Positions 1-10,658 of a DNA stretch of 64,000 nt are shown in pieces. Made by a program: the position numbers and the translations under genes. Under the pieces are notes generated by a model. That model saw only the letters and a list, made by a program, of their open reading frames with translations. It had not been told where the DNA came from and did no database searches. Source of the DNA: Pampus argenteus (lineage: Eukaryota; Chordata; Actinopteri; Scombriformes; Stromateidae); NCBI GenBank assembly GCA_036937835.1, contig CM072879.1:13199001-13263000 (forward strand). Reading direction: 5' to 3'. The number at the start of each line of letters is the position of its first letter. The stretch's first letter is position 1.

Positions 1-530
1 AACAAGACATCATTCACTTACACTAGTAGCGTACAAAGCCTGTAACAGTAAATAGGCATTATAATAACGCAACATATTCAGTAAGTAAAACCAGCACTGC
101 ATATGCTTTACAAACTTACTCATTTTAAAAATCATTAAAATGATGCATTACAAAAAACAACATCTGATGTTTGAGAGAAAAACTACCAGTGATGCAATAA
201 TGAGGATCCTCAGAAGACTGTATACGTCTCTCTGGATCACATCCTCTCAGTCGTCCTGTTTCAGTGTTTTGTTTTTCTGCATGCCCTGTTTGTCTACTTA
301 ACAGATTCTACTGAGGTCAAAGTTCATTTTGAGCTTTTTATCGCTGTGTTTTCATGTAAGCTGTGCCACTCCAACTTTGCAGCATCTCTCCACTATTACT
401 TTTTCCTGCTGCATCCACCTCCACTTTCTGTAACGTTAATGTTCATTAATAAGAGCCAGATATTATTTCTGTGTTCAGACTAAAATACGTACAGCAAATG
501 GAACCACTGGCAACCATTCAATTGACTAGA

Positions 531-576
<46 letters not shown>
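531..576. repeat. (TGGC)n tetranucleotide microsatellite
   Basis: About 11.5 uninterrupted copies of TGGC, followed to about 617 by interrupted copies (GGTAGCTGGCTGACC...). The spaced copies downstream look like an older part of the array. Confidence 0.97.
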
Positions 577-578
<2 letters not shown>

Positions 579-719
579 CTGGTAGCTGGCTGACCGCCAG
601 GCTGAATGGCTGGCTGACTAGACACTCCATGCTTTTACCTGACACTGTTAACTGAACTACTTACAGTAAGTGCAACAGTAGTAAAATTCTGATTGGCTGT
701 ATGACTTTGTGAATGACAA

Positions 720-1405
720 TTAATGTTCAGATCATCAAACTAATTTAAATATTAGTCAAAGATAACACAACTAAGCACAAAATGCAGTTTTTAAATGAAG
801 GTTGTTATTATTAAGGGAAAACTAAATCCAAACCTACATGGCCCTGCGTGAAAACGTAAAGCAAATCTTCCAGGTCTTGTCTAGTCTCTTTCTTACAGTG
901 GAGTCATGAACACTGACCTTAACTGAGGCAAGTGAGGCCTGCAGTTCTTTGGATGTTGTTCTCTTGGATGAGTCATTGTTGTGCTAATTTTTGGTCATTT
1001 TTGTTGTCTCGCCACTCCTGGGAAGGTTCACTACTGTTCCATGTTTTCACCTTTTGTGAATAACGGCTCTCACTGAGGTTCACTGGCTTCATAACTTTTT
1101 TCCAGCCTGATAGATCTTAATTACTTTCTTTCTCATTTGTTCCTGATTTTTTTGGGATTTTGGCATGATGTCCAGCTTTTAAGGATCTTTTGGTCTACTT
1201 CACTTTGTCAGTCATCTCCTATTAAAGTGATGTTAACAGGGGGAGCAAACACTTTCACACAGGGCCATGTAGGTTTGTTTTTCCTTAATAATCATAGTAA
1301 TAAAAAAAACAACAACTGCATTTCGTGTTTACTTGCATTATCTTTGTCTTATATTTAAATTAGTTTCACAATCTAAAAAATTTAAGTGTGACAAACATGC
1401 AAAAA
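720..1405 (-). mobile_element. Internally deleted Tc1/mariner element (minus orientation)
   Basis: Two arms of about 140 bp face each other: roughly 720-855 and 1240-1405. Both read, in opposite directions, GGGCCATGTAGGTTTG, then CTTAATAAT, then ACTGCATTT, then ATATTTAAATTAGTTT. Short direct-repeat motifs with AAACACTTTCACAC or its decayed counterpart sit at the inner ends, as in the IR/DR-type Tc1 elements of fish. Between the arms on the minus strand is the beginning of a Tc1-type transposase. The catalytic part is missing, so the element is dead and non-autonomous. The outermost tips and TA target duplication are not clear; the outer bounds are approximate. Confidence 0.85.
850..1166 (-). 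pseudogene. Tc1/mariner transposase N-terminal fragment, broken
   Basis: From the ATG at 1166 the minus strand reads MPKSQKNQEQMRKKVIKIYQ, the typical opening of fish Tc1 transposases and the first helix of the DNA-binding paired-like HTH. A stop and frame changes follow, then recognisable pieces: RAVIHK, HGTVVNLPRSG and TSKELQASLASVKVSVHDST. These correspond to the second HTH and the linker. The reading then runs straight into the terminal repeat. The whole DDE/DDD catalytic domain (about two thirds of the usual 340 residues) is absent. Tc1 transposases cut and paste their element at TA sites in the nucleus; this copy cannot. Family assignment is from motif memory and is strong because several blocks occur in the right order. 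Confidence 0.8.
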
Positions 1406-4400
1406 AACCCTGAAAACTCACTGAATATCAACCAGGACGTCAGTGTTTTTACGAGGGTTGAGTAAACTAAAACGGTGCTGTGGAATGACGAGTCCCATCA
1501 AGTGAGGGGGGATTTAACTATATCGAAGACAATATGATTAAAATGAAGATGCATGGGCACATTTCCCTCAGTGAGTCCATTGCTGACAGTAACAACACAT
1601 GACTGAATGAGATTCAGTGGCTGGATTTATTGACGCATATTTTTCCATTTGTATTTCAGTGTGTACATGTTCACTTTTATTTTCACCATGTCAGAATTTA
1701 TGAACTTCTTTGCAACCTTCAAGGAAAATTTGTTAAAAAGAAAATATTTCACACGGTATCACAAATGTATTGTATCTGCTTGTTTCCAACTCTTTATTTA
1801 AGCTACAATGTGATGCTTACAACGAATGAAAGACACTTTCCTTTAAATAGCTGTACCATTACATCCTACATGAAACTGAAATAACGTGAAACTTGAATCT
1901 CCCGAACTGTTAAGACCTTTGGTGGTAGTGCTTTTTCATTTATTTATTTATTGAGATATGACTATACAGAGAGGCAACAATTCATGAATAATCAAAAACA
2001 GTCTTAAATCATGCGGGTGTCTCTGTTTTCAATCTATTAATCATCCTATATTAGTCACGATTTGGCTTTTTATCGCTTGACAGTTTATTGCAACATTCAT
2101 CACAACTATTTATGTCAGTTTTAAACGACCTTCATATTTTTGTACTCCATGCATGTATTTCTGTCTGGATGAGCCATTACCTGAATGGCTTCAGCTGCAG
2201 CTGGATAGTTGTATATATATAGCAGACTTTTTTTTTTTTTTTTGGTAGGAGTTATATATAAGACATATTTAAAGGGTAAAATTATGTTTTCATATATTGT
2301 TCCTGTGGCGATTGACAACTAAGTTTATTTGGCAATATGATTCCCTGGTTGGTTTCTAGCTTGAGGAAGAGATGTTCATGTTTTTTTTGTTTTTTTTATT
2401 AAACAGGATGAGTGAAAACCCATTTCCATTTCCAGCTGCAGCCTAGGGTAATATTTGTATGCTGTAATACGCCCAGTCACATGTGGAAACCGTGTTGTCC
2501 TACCGCAGCCTTGGTAACGGAGCAGTTGGGTTTCAGCATTTTGCTCAAAGGAACTTCAAGCAAAGCTTTCCCAGCAAGCCCACAGATTTGTACCAGCAAT
2601 CTTTCGCTTCTATTACCCTCAAGCTAACACTAATCCATTATCAAAATTTGGTCTTTAGAAGTTACATGCATAAAAGATCAAACTTTTGCAATAAGTAATC
2701 CAATCTGATTTGTTGTTTCAGTGTAAATGCCTTTAGGTCTCAAATGGTAATTACACTAATGAAGCTTCTTGCAGAAGTTCAAGCAGGAAGACAATTATTG
2801 TTCTAATTTCATCATCGCAAAAGAGCTCCTCCTCGTTTATTATCCTGTCAACCAAAAATTACCCTCCCTGAAGGAAATTTAAACTACCTTACCGGGTCTC
2901 TGCTGTCCATGCCACTCCACCTCTCCATCATCCCAACTGTCATTTGTGTAAAGGCCTCTTGTATGGCGTCAAGGAGGGGATGTTTAAATGGCTACTACTG
3001 TATTTATAGGTCTTTTAACCCTTTAAATTTAGTAGTTCCCATGGTGAGAAAGTACATCCACCCGAATTTCCTCTTGGCCTCCAAGAATACAACAAAACAC
3101 GTTCAAACTTAATCGCATATTATGGAGAGCTGAATCTTTAAATGCAATTTTAGTCCTGCAGTGAAAAGCATTTGCAGTTGCTCAGAGACTTTGACATGGC
3201 TGAATTATTACTGAGCTTCAATTAAACATGCTAATGGTCAGTTAATGGCTGTGCTTGTGTTCGGCTGTGAAGAAGGACTGGAGAGATAATGTATGACATA
3301 TTAACAGCTCAATGAGGAAAATGTGAACATTACATTAAAGAAAAAATATCTACTGATACTCTATTCTCCTTTTTTTTTTGTACATTTTAAGATATAATTA
3401 AAAATTGCTAGTATTTATAGATATTTGGCTAAATCTGGAAATATTAATAAGGCTGCCTGAGATTGGAGGAATAAAATGTAAAGGATGTAAATAGAGATTA
3501 ATTCACCCTTTAACAAGAAAACAGTCCCATAGGGAGAGATATTTGAATTGAAAGAGTTAATTCCTTTAATTTACTGTGATTTTCTTTAAGTCTATCAACA
3601 TATAGCTTATGACATGTTTTAAAATCGCTGTGAATCATTTTGAAACGTCAATTAAGCATTTAAACTATTAACTGGTTAGTCATGCAGTGAAGCGGCAGGC
3701 GTTAAGTTTCCATCTCTTCACTCTAAAACTAATGATTTCATTAAGGAGACTTGCTTTTTGTCCCCATAAGGGCGGTGAGTCCCACACGATATGACTGTGT
3801 AAACAGATTTATGTGAATACCTGGACCACACACACCACAATGTCACTATTTACTCTCATTCCTTCTAAAGAAGCCTAAAACAGCAATTTATGACAGTGGG
3901 ACATTAAAAACTATTAATATTAATACTTAAATACTTAATCAAACCTCACTGCCAAATCACTGAACCCCCCCATATCTCTCTGGCTGCATAACTTTCCCTT
4001 TTTTTGCTCATCTTTTCTCTCTTGATGTCTCTGCTTTTTAAAATCTATTCCCTGGATCTCCTCACTGTTTTACCTTCTTCCCTCTCTGTTGCTCTGTTGT
4101 TGTTCCTTTATAACGTTTCTCCACAAACTTGAATAAATCATTCAAAGATCATTATTAAGTCAGAACTCCGTGATTTGAACAGCAGCAGGAGAGAAGGAGG
4201 AGGTTTTTATGAGCTGAGTGTGGCTGACCTAATGTATCACACACACACAAAGCCAGCCTGTCCAGCTAGCTGGCAGCACCTAGAGCCAAACATCTCCCTC
4301 TGAGGTCTCATAGCAGTGTCTTATAAACTACACTAACCCTGCCAAAGCAGATTTGTTTATTTAGTCTCTCGGAGACTAATTTGAAATTGTTTTCATTCCG

Positions 4401-4924
4401 TTTTTTGCGACTAACCCTGTCCAAGAGGTTTTTTACCATGATAATTCATCCTGCTGGAGACAAGTAGAACGGAAAAGTAGGGTGGAAAAGTCAAAGTAAT
4501 CATATAAACAGTGGAATATCATTATGTGGAACTGTTTATAATAAAGTGGAGTTGATGAGCATCCTAAGAATGGTAATAAAATAGTAAATCTTGGGTAGAG
4601 CCTAATAAATGCAGCAGAGAGGAAAACAAACAGTATAGTGGATACAAATATAAATAAATCCAACACAATAATATTATATTATCAATATATTCATAATATT
4701 TGATTGATATTTAATTAACACGAATGAACAATTAACTTGAAGTTTTCCTTTCTTTTCTGTTGCTTTGGAAGTACAGTCAGAATATTGATCCATCCTCAGT
4801 TCATACTGACACGTTTGATTTTCTAACTTACAGAAAAATGCTCAAGGTTTAAGGACCAATGTAATTATGATGACTGACAGCTGACAGGAAGTAGGCAATC
4901 AATCACAAGCTTGTTATAAGAACT

Positions 4925-5030
4925 CCACTAATTAATCAACTAACCTATGAAGCTGACACCCCTCATTAACATGTTAATTAACCTTTTACACTAATTAAGA
5001 TCAATTAAAATCAATTAAACCAATTAAGGG
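4925..5030. promoter_or_regulatory. Cluster of ATTA/TTAATTAA motifs (possible homeodomain sites)
   Basis: Within about 100 bp there are at least six TAATTA, TTAATTAA or CAATTAA words: CTAATTAATC, GTTAATTAACC, CTAATTAAG, TCAATTAAAA, TCAATTAAAC and CCAATTAAGG. Homeodomain factors bind TAATT[AG]. AT-rich intron sequence produces such words by chance, so this is only a candidate. Confidence 0.25.
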
Positions 5031-5345
5031 GGAAATCTCAAGGGGAGTGGTCAGGCTGTCAGTCAATCAGGAAGAATGTACAAGAGAGCCAGGAGGAGAG
5101 ATGGGCAGAGAGGGTAGATAAGGACAAGGGAAGATCAGAGGAGAAGGGGGGAGAGAGAAGGAAAAATGACAGGAGAAAGAGGAATAAAAAATAAAAAATA
5201 AGACAGTCAGAGACAAGGATGAGAGAGAGAAGGAAGACATATTAGAGGAAGACAAAGTATGGAAAGTGGGATAAGATTTAATAATGACTTGAACTTTATT
5301 TCTAAAAGCTCTTTTCCACACATTATCTTTGGTATTCTGTGTTGT

Positions 5346-5420
5346 AGGAGTGGGAATCTTTGGAAATCTCACGATTCTATTCAATTCCGATTGTTGGCGT
5401 CACAAGAATCAATTTTCATA
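5346..5420. repeat. Dispersed fish repeat fragment (GGAGTGGGAATCTTTGG type)
   Basis: The words GTGGGAATCTTTGGAAATC, CTCACGATTC and CAATTCCGATT followed by AGAATCAATTTTC resemble the end of an abundant non-autonomous DNA transposon family of fish, remembered as starting GGGGTGGGAATCTC. The other end cannot be located, so this is called as a fragment. Confidence 0.4.
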
Positions 5421-7982
5421 TCAAAAAAGGGACACTAGTTTCAGACTCTTACTCCAGTGCACTTTGTGCCAAACTGTTCACTTGCTGCATTTTGCTCACT
5501 AAATTGCAATATGAAACATAATAGCAGTTAAGCTCAAGTGGTCTCGATAAAGGAAACTGTAGGATGAATAGAAACAAGCAGAGAAAGGTGTGTGTTTATT
5601 TAAAAAGTTTGATGCAAAAATTTGCCTGTATGAGAATAATGAAATGAAAGTTTACTGACCAAAATCACTGCCTAAGTGTGTTTTGTTAGATACAGGTTGG
5701 TGTGTGTAGGTGTGTAAGGGAGGTTGCTACTAACTTTAGCAGTGAAGAGCAGCCTTTCTGCTGCAACTTCACTACCAATGACAACCATCGTCATCCATAC
5801 AATTTTACAGATGCAGGTCATTTGAAATGATTATCGACCGAATATTTTCTATAATAATGAGAGAAGAATAAGAGGTCCAGTGTGTGTTAGTTGGCTGACT
5901 TATTCGTTGGTGTTGGGGTTTGTTTGCTTATTTTTGGTAATTAAAGGTAATTATAAAATCATTAAATCCAAAATCATTTTTTTGTTCCTTCAACACCACA
6001 TTATATAACGATATACAAAAATTAGATTTTTTTTTTGAATGTATTATAGAATATTGTGTCTGTATTCTTATGTGATTTGATGTTTCCCCAACCCCTAATG
6101 TGTTAGCTATTTTGTTTGTTTGTTTGTTTTTTGGCACTTTGCTTTTACTAGAGGGTTCATGTGGGATCATGAAGGATATGCTGCAAAGGTTCTGAACCAG
6201 ATTCAAACCCAGGATGTCACGTGTAGATTCTGCACATGCAAAGTCTTCACTAACACTAAAACATTTGGCATTTGGTGTCATATGGGGTCCCATCCAGCCT
6301 AACGAGATCATCATACCCACAGATTGGAAAATTATTCAGAGTCATTATGAAGTAATTAATGAATTAGTTGCAGTTATGATTTACTTCTTTTAAACTGGCT
6401 TAATTAACCTCAGTCCTGCAAGTAACACATGAGACCATATGATACAAAATTTCAAATTTTTAGGTGGGGACTATTTAAACAGAAAAAACAATTTAAGAAC
6501 TATTAAGCAATTAAAACACTAATTGGATTAATTAATCGCTAGTTCTGTAAAAATAAACAAATAAATAAACATTCTGGCTAAATACATTTAAGGTAAAAAA
6601 AAACAGTACAGTTTAATACAAGCAATAGGACAATATTCCTACATTGACCAATCAATCTTGATCAACAATGAAACTCGTTTCTACTTCAACTGGCAGTGCC
6701 TTAGCTGCTTGATTCTCATGTATAGAAACCATGGCTTGTCTGTCAGTAAATGTTCACAAAGGATTCACAGTGATGACAACTGACAATAGCCCAGTGAAAT
6801 TGGGAAAATGACTATACCCATTGTCAAAAGCAGCCATTGTGTTAATTGGTGCATATGAAAAATTAAGAAGGGGAAGGGAGTGAAGAACAAAGAAAACACA
6901 CACATACTTTGTGTCACATCATACTTCAGTGAGCTGTATGTGTTGTTTCTATTTAACAATGTGACATAAAATAATATATGTATGTACAAGAGTGATTTTC
7001 TTAAAAAAAATAAAAAACAATCCCGTAAGGCACAATTTTTGGGCTCTGCACCCGAGTGGTGGCATTTCAGATGCATGCAAACCTTATTTTTCTCGCCTGA
7101 GTCTGCCTGGTATTTTGGCGACTTGCTGTGAACTTGAATGTGCTGAAGTGAGAGGCGAGGCACAGTAGGGAGTGTGTCAGTAATAATCAAGTGGGACAGT
7201 GCAATTTTAGTGTCAAGCATGACCATGATTTACGCTTCTGCTGCACGCCTACTCAGACCAGGTCAATGACGCAGAGAGGAAGGCACACTGTACTGTTTCC
7301 ATGACTTTAGTTTACTTCACTTTACAACAATAAAACGCCACAAATAAAATCCAACATTTAGCTTGGAGGTTTTTCTATTGAAGTGATTAACGTAGATTAG
7401 ATAGCGGTAGTGTCACACGCTTTCCAACTGAGCCACAGGTGTGCCACGTGCCTCTGGCTATGAGAAATACCAAACATATCCCTTGTACCCTGTGTGCTTT
7501 GTGAAGTTGAATGAACTTGCAAAGTAAAGTGTAAAATATAAACCCTGTCTGTCTGTGCAGCTGTTCCACACATTCAGCTATCATCTCTGATTATTGCTGC
7601 TGGGAGAAGATGGATGTTGCCAAATGAATTTCCATATGTTTTTCACCAGTTAGGGTTTGTGTCAAAGAAATCTAACTCTAAGTGTATGAGGTTATTCAAG
7701 AGAGAAACAAAAAAAAACAGATGGAAGTAGAAGGGGAGGTGGAGACAGTGAGAGAAACTGTAGTAGAGAAGAGACAGGAAGATTGGAGTCAACAAGCATA
7801 ATTAAAGGGAGTTAGAGGCAAGATGGTGGCGAAAAGCTGTCAGTTGAAAAGGGGAAAAAAAACACAGCATAGAGAAACAAAGAAAGAAGCAACAATCGAA
7901 CCTTTAAAGTGTACATATGTGTTTGTGTGTATATTAAGAAAGCCCATCAAATGGAGATGTAATTACAGTTTTCCAATCTTAC

Positions 7983-8095
7983 CTTGATAATGGGCGCTGA
8001 AACCACGGTAACGGTGGTTGCTATCAGTCACAAAATGCAGTCGGAGCCAGTTCTTGTTGCTAACGATGGGAGAGGGGACATTACTGCCTGACAAC
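7983..8095 (-). CDS. csmd3: csmd3 internal exon: last part of CUB domain 2
   Basis: This 113-nt exon finishes the second CUB domain. The first base completes the Trp codon, then it reads LSGSNVPSPIVSNKNWLRL, HFVTDSNHRYRGF and SAHYQ. The NKNWLRLHFVTD strand and the RGFSAHY end are the typical CUB C-terminal half, and the Asp of VTD is placed to complete a calcium site with the acidic residues of the preceding exon. The acceptor is strong (TTTCTGTCTTCCTCTTAG before GTTGTC) and the donor is CAAG followed by GTAAGA. It starts in phase 2 and ends in phase 1, so it can join either a sushi 2 exon or the optional linker exons that mammalian CSMD3 has after this domain; neither lies in the remaining 7.98 kb. 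The RYRG wording is what points to CSMD3 over CSMD1 or CSMD2. Confidence 0.93.
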
Positions 8096-8489
8096 CTAAG
8101 AGGAAGACAGAAAGTGAGAAGAACGTTTGTAAGAAATCGAACAAAAACACACAAACACGCTAACAAAACCTTCACTTTTTTTTCAACTGATCCAATATTA
8201 GGCCTTTGAGGACGAGCAGAATGATCAAATGTTGGAAAAATGTTTTACACTGACTTACTAAAGATAGGAATACATACCATGTCCACACACAAACATGTAC
8301 AGTATGATTACAATACAATACTTGTCATTAAGAGGAAACACCATAATTTTATATTGTATATAATGTTGCACTTTTACTACGTCTCTATTTTAAGATACCT
8401 GCAGTGTTTTTGCTCTGCATTGTTCTATTTCTCGTCCCTGGTGGGGTTTTTTTTTTCTTGTTTTATCTCTTGTTTTTGCATTTTCCTGT

Positions 8490-8580
8490 GGTGTACGGCA
8501 GCGCTGTGGGAACACCCCCAACTTTCATTGTACCCCCCAGTACAATGACAAGAAAGATGATTCTGATTCTGATTCTGAGG
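8490..8580 (+). mobile_element. LINE 3' tail (L2/CR1-like)
   Basis: CTTTCATTGTACCCC, then AGTACAATGACAAGAAAG and a short tandem ATTCTG array form the usual tail of L2/CR1-clade LINEs in fish, which end in AATGACAATAAAG plus a short 6-8 bp repeat rather than poly(A). No reverse transcriptase sequence precedes it, so it is a 5'-truncated copy. Confidence 0.6.
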
Positions 8581-8687
8581 TGTAGACCTACTGTGAACAA
8601 AGCTGGAGTCTGTAAAACAAGCTTGTGATGCTCCATTGCAACAACAGCCTATCAGCCTACGGTTTAGTTTTCTTTCCCTATCTCAGC

Positions 8688-8690
<3 letters not shown>

Positions 8691-8730
<40 letters not shown>
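8691..8730. repeat. (GT)20 microsatellite
   Basis: Forty bases of perfect GT, with a further short GT tract at 8767-8776. It lies in the CUB2 intron about 600 bp from the 7983-8095 exon. Confidence 0.97.
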
Positions 8731-8733
<3 letters not shown>

Positions 8734-8929
8734 AGAGAGTGAAAAAACCCCCACAATGTGTCTTTGTGTGTGTGTAGCTGCTGTTCTAAATGAACAAAGT
8801 CTATTGAGTCTGTAATGGCGCAGATTGAATAACATACAATGTCAGGGCCAATACAACCAGTCTGATTCTGCTGTGTTTCTGCCCTACTGGAGTAACTGAG
8901 GATTATCTACTACCGTTTACTCAAAGGAG

Positions 8930-9050
8930 TATAATTGCAACTGAACTTTTTCTTGGAGTTTGAAGACGCCTCACTTTTCTTTCAAAAGGCTTCTTCAGTT
9001 CTGAAGACTACAATGACCTGGATGAGTGAGAATCTACACAGACATACTAC
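8930..9050. repeat. Dispersed repeat related to the GAAGACG...GGCTTCTTCAG family
   Basis: TTGCAACTGAACTTTTTCTTGGAG-like sequence, then GAAGACGCCTCAC, AAAAGGCTTCTTCAGTTCTG and CCTGGATGAGTGAGAATCT occur in the order I remember from a common fish interspersed repeat (consensus with GAAGACGTTTCACCTCTCATCC). The element class is not clear to me. Confidence 0.45.
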
Positions 9051-9620
9051 TGTTCACCTATGTTGTACCTCTTGGTAAACTGGTACATACACACAAATAC
9101 AATGCACAAATACAGCAAAGTCTCTATGAGGCTGTCAGACTGCAATATATAACTTTTAACAATATTAACTACTTCAGGCTGAAGGTAGATGAAGGTAAAG
9201 AGATGAGATGGTTGGTAAAGTGAAGGCTAGAGTGTTGGGTCACTGCTGGCAGCTTTACAGGAAGTGACTGTTTACAGTTGACACCTGAGGGGATAAAACG
9301 CTCTTGTTCCTGCACAACTTCCAATGTGTGCAGCTCAACTGTAATCTCTGCTGGCAATATTCCCTTTCTATACATCAGTCCCTTTAATGTATTGCTTTCA
9401 TCTTGTAGTATGAACCAACAGGTGCTTTTTTTTTTATTTTAGATATTTTTTCAGTAATATCCCCTTGGCTGTTACATTTGAGACACAGTTGCGCACATAC
9501 ATAAACACTGTGAAACATGAAGTGGACTGTCCTCTCATGTTCACCTGTCTCCTTCCTCAAACCCCTGCTGCTAACCTTCACAGTCCATTAATATCAATGC
9601 ACACACACGGACAATGTATG

Positions 9621-9664
9621 CGCGCACGCACACACACGTGTGCACACACACACACAGACACACG
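9621..9664. repeat. CA-rich microsatellite
   Basis: Imperfect CA/CG tract (GCGCGCACGCACACACACGTG and following ACACAC). A GT tract of 27 bases follows at 9768-9794, in opposite sense, so the two could pair in the transcript. Confidence 0.9.
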
Positions 9665-10440
9665 TGTAGTGGCATAGTGTACATACACTACTATCCAACA
9701 CCCATACTGCCTAATAACAGCAGTATAAAATGGAGCACAAGAATGCTGAGCTGGTGTTTTAGAAGGGGTGTGTGTGTGTGTGTGTGTGTGTGTGAGAGCA
9801 AGAAAGAAAGAGACAGTGGGAGGGTCACCTTGTGCCCTAGATCAGTAGGATTCTTTGATGCCTACTATTAGTCTCTCTCTCTTTCTCACACACACATTTT
9901 TTTTTTTTTTACAAACAACAGTGTCCACAAAATAATGCAGTAACACAACTATGAATAATGGTGGGAAGCAAAAGTAAAAAAAATAAAAAATAAAAAAAAC
10001 CTATCATGAAAATGTTTTTATCATGTACTCTTGGGAAAAGTAGTACTGAAATAGCATCATATGCCTAATTTGTTGGGAGTGGATCACTATAGTTACCAGT
10101 TAGCTACACTAGAAAGAAAAGATTATCCATATCTCTGTATATTGCTTAAGTCTTATTCTACCATTGAATAGATATATATTTTAAACACCAATGTCTTATA
10201 GATCATATTCAGAATCACTTTTTTAAATTGTATTTAAATTGAATGCACTATGGCAAATCAATGCTGCATTAGTTTATTAGCTGGGAGAGAAAATGGACAG
10301 CCAATGAGATGTACGGGGTGCAGATACTGCAACTGCTGGGCAATAATCACTGACATCAGAATGAGTACATGGCATTATCATTTTTGTTTTAGTGCGTTAA
10401 ACGCTTTAAATGGTAAAAGGTCTGCAGCTCATTTCTAATC

Positions 10441-10658
10441 TACTGACCACGCAAAGTGCTTTACAACACATGCGAAAATTCATCCATTTACACACATTCA
10501 TACACTGATGGCAGCAACCTGCTCTTCAGGAGCAGTTAGCCGTTCAGTGTCTCGCTCGTGGACAGACACTTTGACTCTCTCTCTGGAGCAGCCGCGGATT
10601 GAACCTGGAACCTTCTGATTACTAGATGACCGCTCCATCGTCTGAGCCATGCGGCCTC
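10441..10658 (-). mobile_element. tRNA-derived SINE
   Basis: On the minus strand the element begins with a tRNA-like head: GGCCGCATGGCTCAGACGAT carries an A box (TGGCTCAGACGATGG, 10635-10649) and GGTTCAATCC is a B box (10596-10605), the right order and spacing for an internal RNA polymerase III promoter. The rest (CTCCAGAG, CAGTGTATGAATGTGTG, AAAGCACTTTG) matches the body of a very common fish family. SINEs are copied by LINE machinery. No clear target duplication is seen. Confidence 0.75.

Larger units (their letters stand above)
1..7982 (-). other. csmd3: csmd3 intron downstream of CUB 2 (5' part, at least 8.0 kb)
   Basis: The intron starts with the GTAAGA donor next to 7983 and runs off the left edge. 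I searched the minus strand for the sushi 2 domain and for the linker that follows CUB 2 in CSMD proteins and saw neither. It contains a GGCT tetranucleotide repeat, a Tc1/mariner remnant (720-1405), an ATTA-rich patch (4925-5030), a short dispersed-repeat fragment at 5346-5420 and otherwise AT-rich sequence without clear features. Confidence 0.8.

Noticed and set aside
531..617. Regular short repeats that might suggest a CRISPR array
   Set aside because: The unit is four bases with no spacers, in a vertebrate intron; it is a microsatellite.
6120..6302. Sixty-codon plus-strand frame with several Cys and His (FCTCK, HMGSH)
   Set aside because: The Cys/His spacing does not fit a zinc finger, and there are no splice signals or homologous family that I recognise.
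7400..7445. Minus-strand GTGGCTCAGTTGGAAAG, similar to a tRNA A box
   Set aside because: No B box follows at the needed distance and there is no cloverleaf, so neither a tRNA nor a SINE can be supported.
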